From Peptococcaceae bacterium (lineage in GTDB: Bacteria > Bacillota > Desulfotomaculia > Desulfotomaculales > JACDOK01), in contig JACDOK010000002.1 of NCBI GenBank assembly GCA_017656185.1, positions 115,703 through 179,702 of the forward strand: a DNA stretch of 64,000 nucleotides, read 5' to 3'. The translations under genes were made by a program, and so were the position numbers. How positions within the stretch are numbered: position 1 is the stretch's first letter; each line of letters begins with the position of its first letter. Shown here one piece after another: positions 63,567-64,000 of this stretch. Under the pieces are notes generated by a model that was not told the DNA's origin, ran no database searches, and worked only from the letters and a program-made list of their open reading frames with translations.

Positions 63567-63992
63567 ATGTCAGAAAAACTGCAGGAATTGGTGGTAGTAA
63601 CTCCTGAGCGAGAAGTACTGAGGGAACAGGTGCGTTTTGTACTGGCGCGCGGGGGCCTGGGGGAGCTGGGCGTCCTGCCCGGTCACGCCCCGTTAATTAC
63701 CACTCTTGAGACCGCTCCCCTGGAAGCCCGCAGGGAAAATAAGCGGATTATGCTGGCTATAGCAGGGGGTTTTATGGAAGTGAGCCCACAGGGGGTCGTG
63801 GTATTGGCTGATGCCGCTGAGAGGGCGGAAGAGATTGATGTCCCCCGTGCCCGCAGAGCCAAGGAACGTGCCGAAAAACGACTGGCTTCCAAGGACCTTG
63901 ATATCGATATCAGGCGCGCCGAAGCGGCATTGAAACGGGCCCTGGTACGCCTGCAGGTGGCAGCCGGGGGAGAAATGGGAGGTCAGGAGTGA
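63567..63992 (+). CDS. atpC: ATP synthase F1 subunit epsilon
   Basis: 141 residues: beta-sandwich domain (ELVVVTPEREVLREQVRFVLARGGLGELGVLPGHAPLITTLE) and C-terminal helical hairpin. ATG 63567 behind GGGGAGAG is chosen; the frame extends upstream through the repeat array. An ATG overlapping its stop (63992) could start another gene beyond the window. Confidence 0.95.
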   Translation: MSEKLQELVVVTPEREVLREQVRFVLARGGLGELGVLPGHAPLITTLETAPLEARRENKRIMLAIAGGFMEVSPQGVVVLADAAERAEEIDVPRARRAKERAEKRLASKDLDIDIRRAEAALKRALVRLQVAAGGEMGGQE

Positions 63993-64000
63993 TGCTAGGG

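Overview
The window looks like chromosome from an anaerobic, endospore-forming, sulfate-reducing Firmicute of the Desulfotomaculum/Desulfofundulus/Pelotomaculum type (Peptococcaceae sensu lato). This is inferred from four things seen together: a complete Gram-positive style dissimilatory sulfite reductase cluster (dsrABD, ferredoxin, dsrMK, dsrC and a dsrN-type amidase, with no dsrJOP); sporulation and germination genes (cwlD-like, sleB, spo0F-like, an H-type SASP); Firmicute gene orders (yybS-rplI-dnaB, DUF1934-argS-pyrG, spo0F-fba-tal-rho); and two T-box leaders. No species can be fixed from the sequence alone.

Layout. 1-7.2 kb: gyrB (5' end outside the window), an AT-rich 940-bp gap with several near-consensus DnaA boxes, a CwlD-like amidase, gyrA and two universal stress proteins. 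7.5-13.4 kb: pdxST, then a serine T-box driving a class V aminotransferase, serA and serS. 13.9-19.4 kb: yybS-rplI-dnaB, a FAD oxidoreductase and purA. 19.5-21.7 kb: tRNA-Glu, tRNA-Gly, and the SCIFF peptide with its radical SAM maturase. 21.8-26.6 kb: cell-wall and envelope genes (G5/LysM/M23 peptidase, TPR protein, MA-like peptidase, murA) and rlmH. 26.9-34.9 kb: the dsr region. 35-40.3 kb: cutA, nfi, otsBA on the minus strand, sleB and a solitary DNA methylase. 40.4-46.5 kb: a T-box upstream of an AlaR/AlaT-like pair, then DUF1934, argS and pyrG. 46.5-55.8 kb: sppA, a Yip1 protein, spo0F, a zinc-ribbon protein, fba, tal, rho, a LysM/M23 peptidase, a radical SAM protein and sspH. 55.8-64 kb: dinB on the minus strand and the F-type ATP synthase operon atpBEFHAGDC.

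How the genes work together. DsrAB, held with DsrD, reduces sulfite. DsrC carries the trisulfide product to the membrane complex DsrMK. The DsrN-like enzyme probably amidates siroheme. The ATP synthase uses the resulting proton gradient. Most other genes are core replication, translation, amino-acid, envelope and sporulation functions.

The most unusual material is outside the genes. At least five families of short repeats occupy the intergenic gaps: heptamer tandem arrays that often begin on or beside a stop codon, an 11-bp tandem family, a 45-bp palindromic element, a CCCTCC hairpin family and an ACAGGATTA-type family. Three gaps inside the atp operon carry them. The dsr region also holds a conserved-looking gene of unknown function, a ~230-bp block bounded by perfect 14-bp inverted repeats, a ~50-bp element shared by two dsr intergenic regions, and a palindrome centred on the -35 box in front of dsrA.
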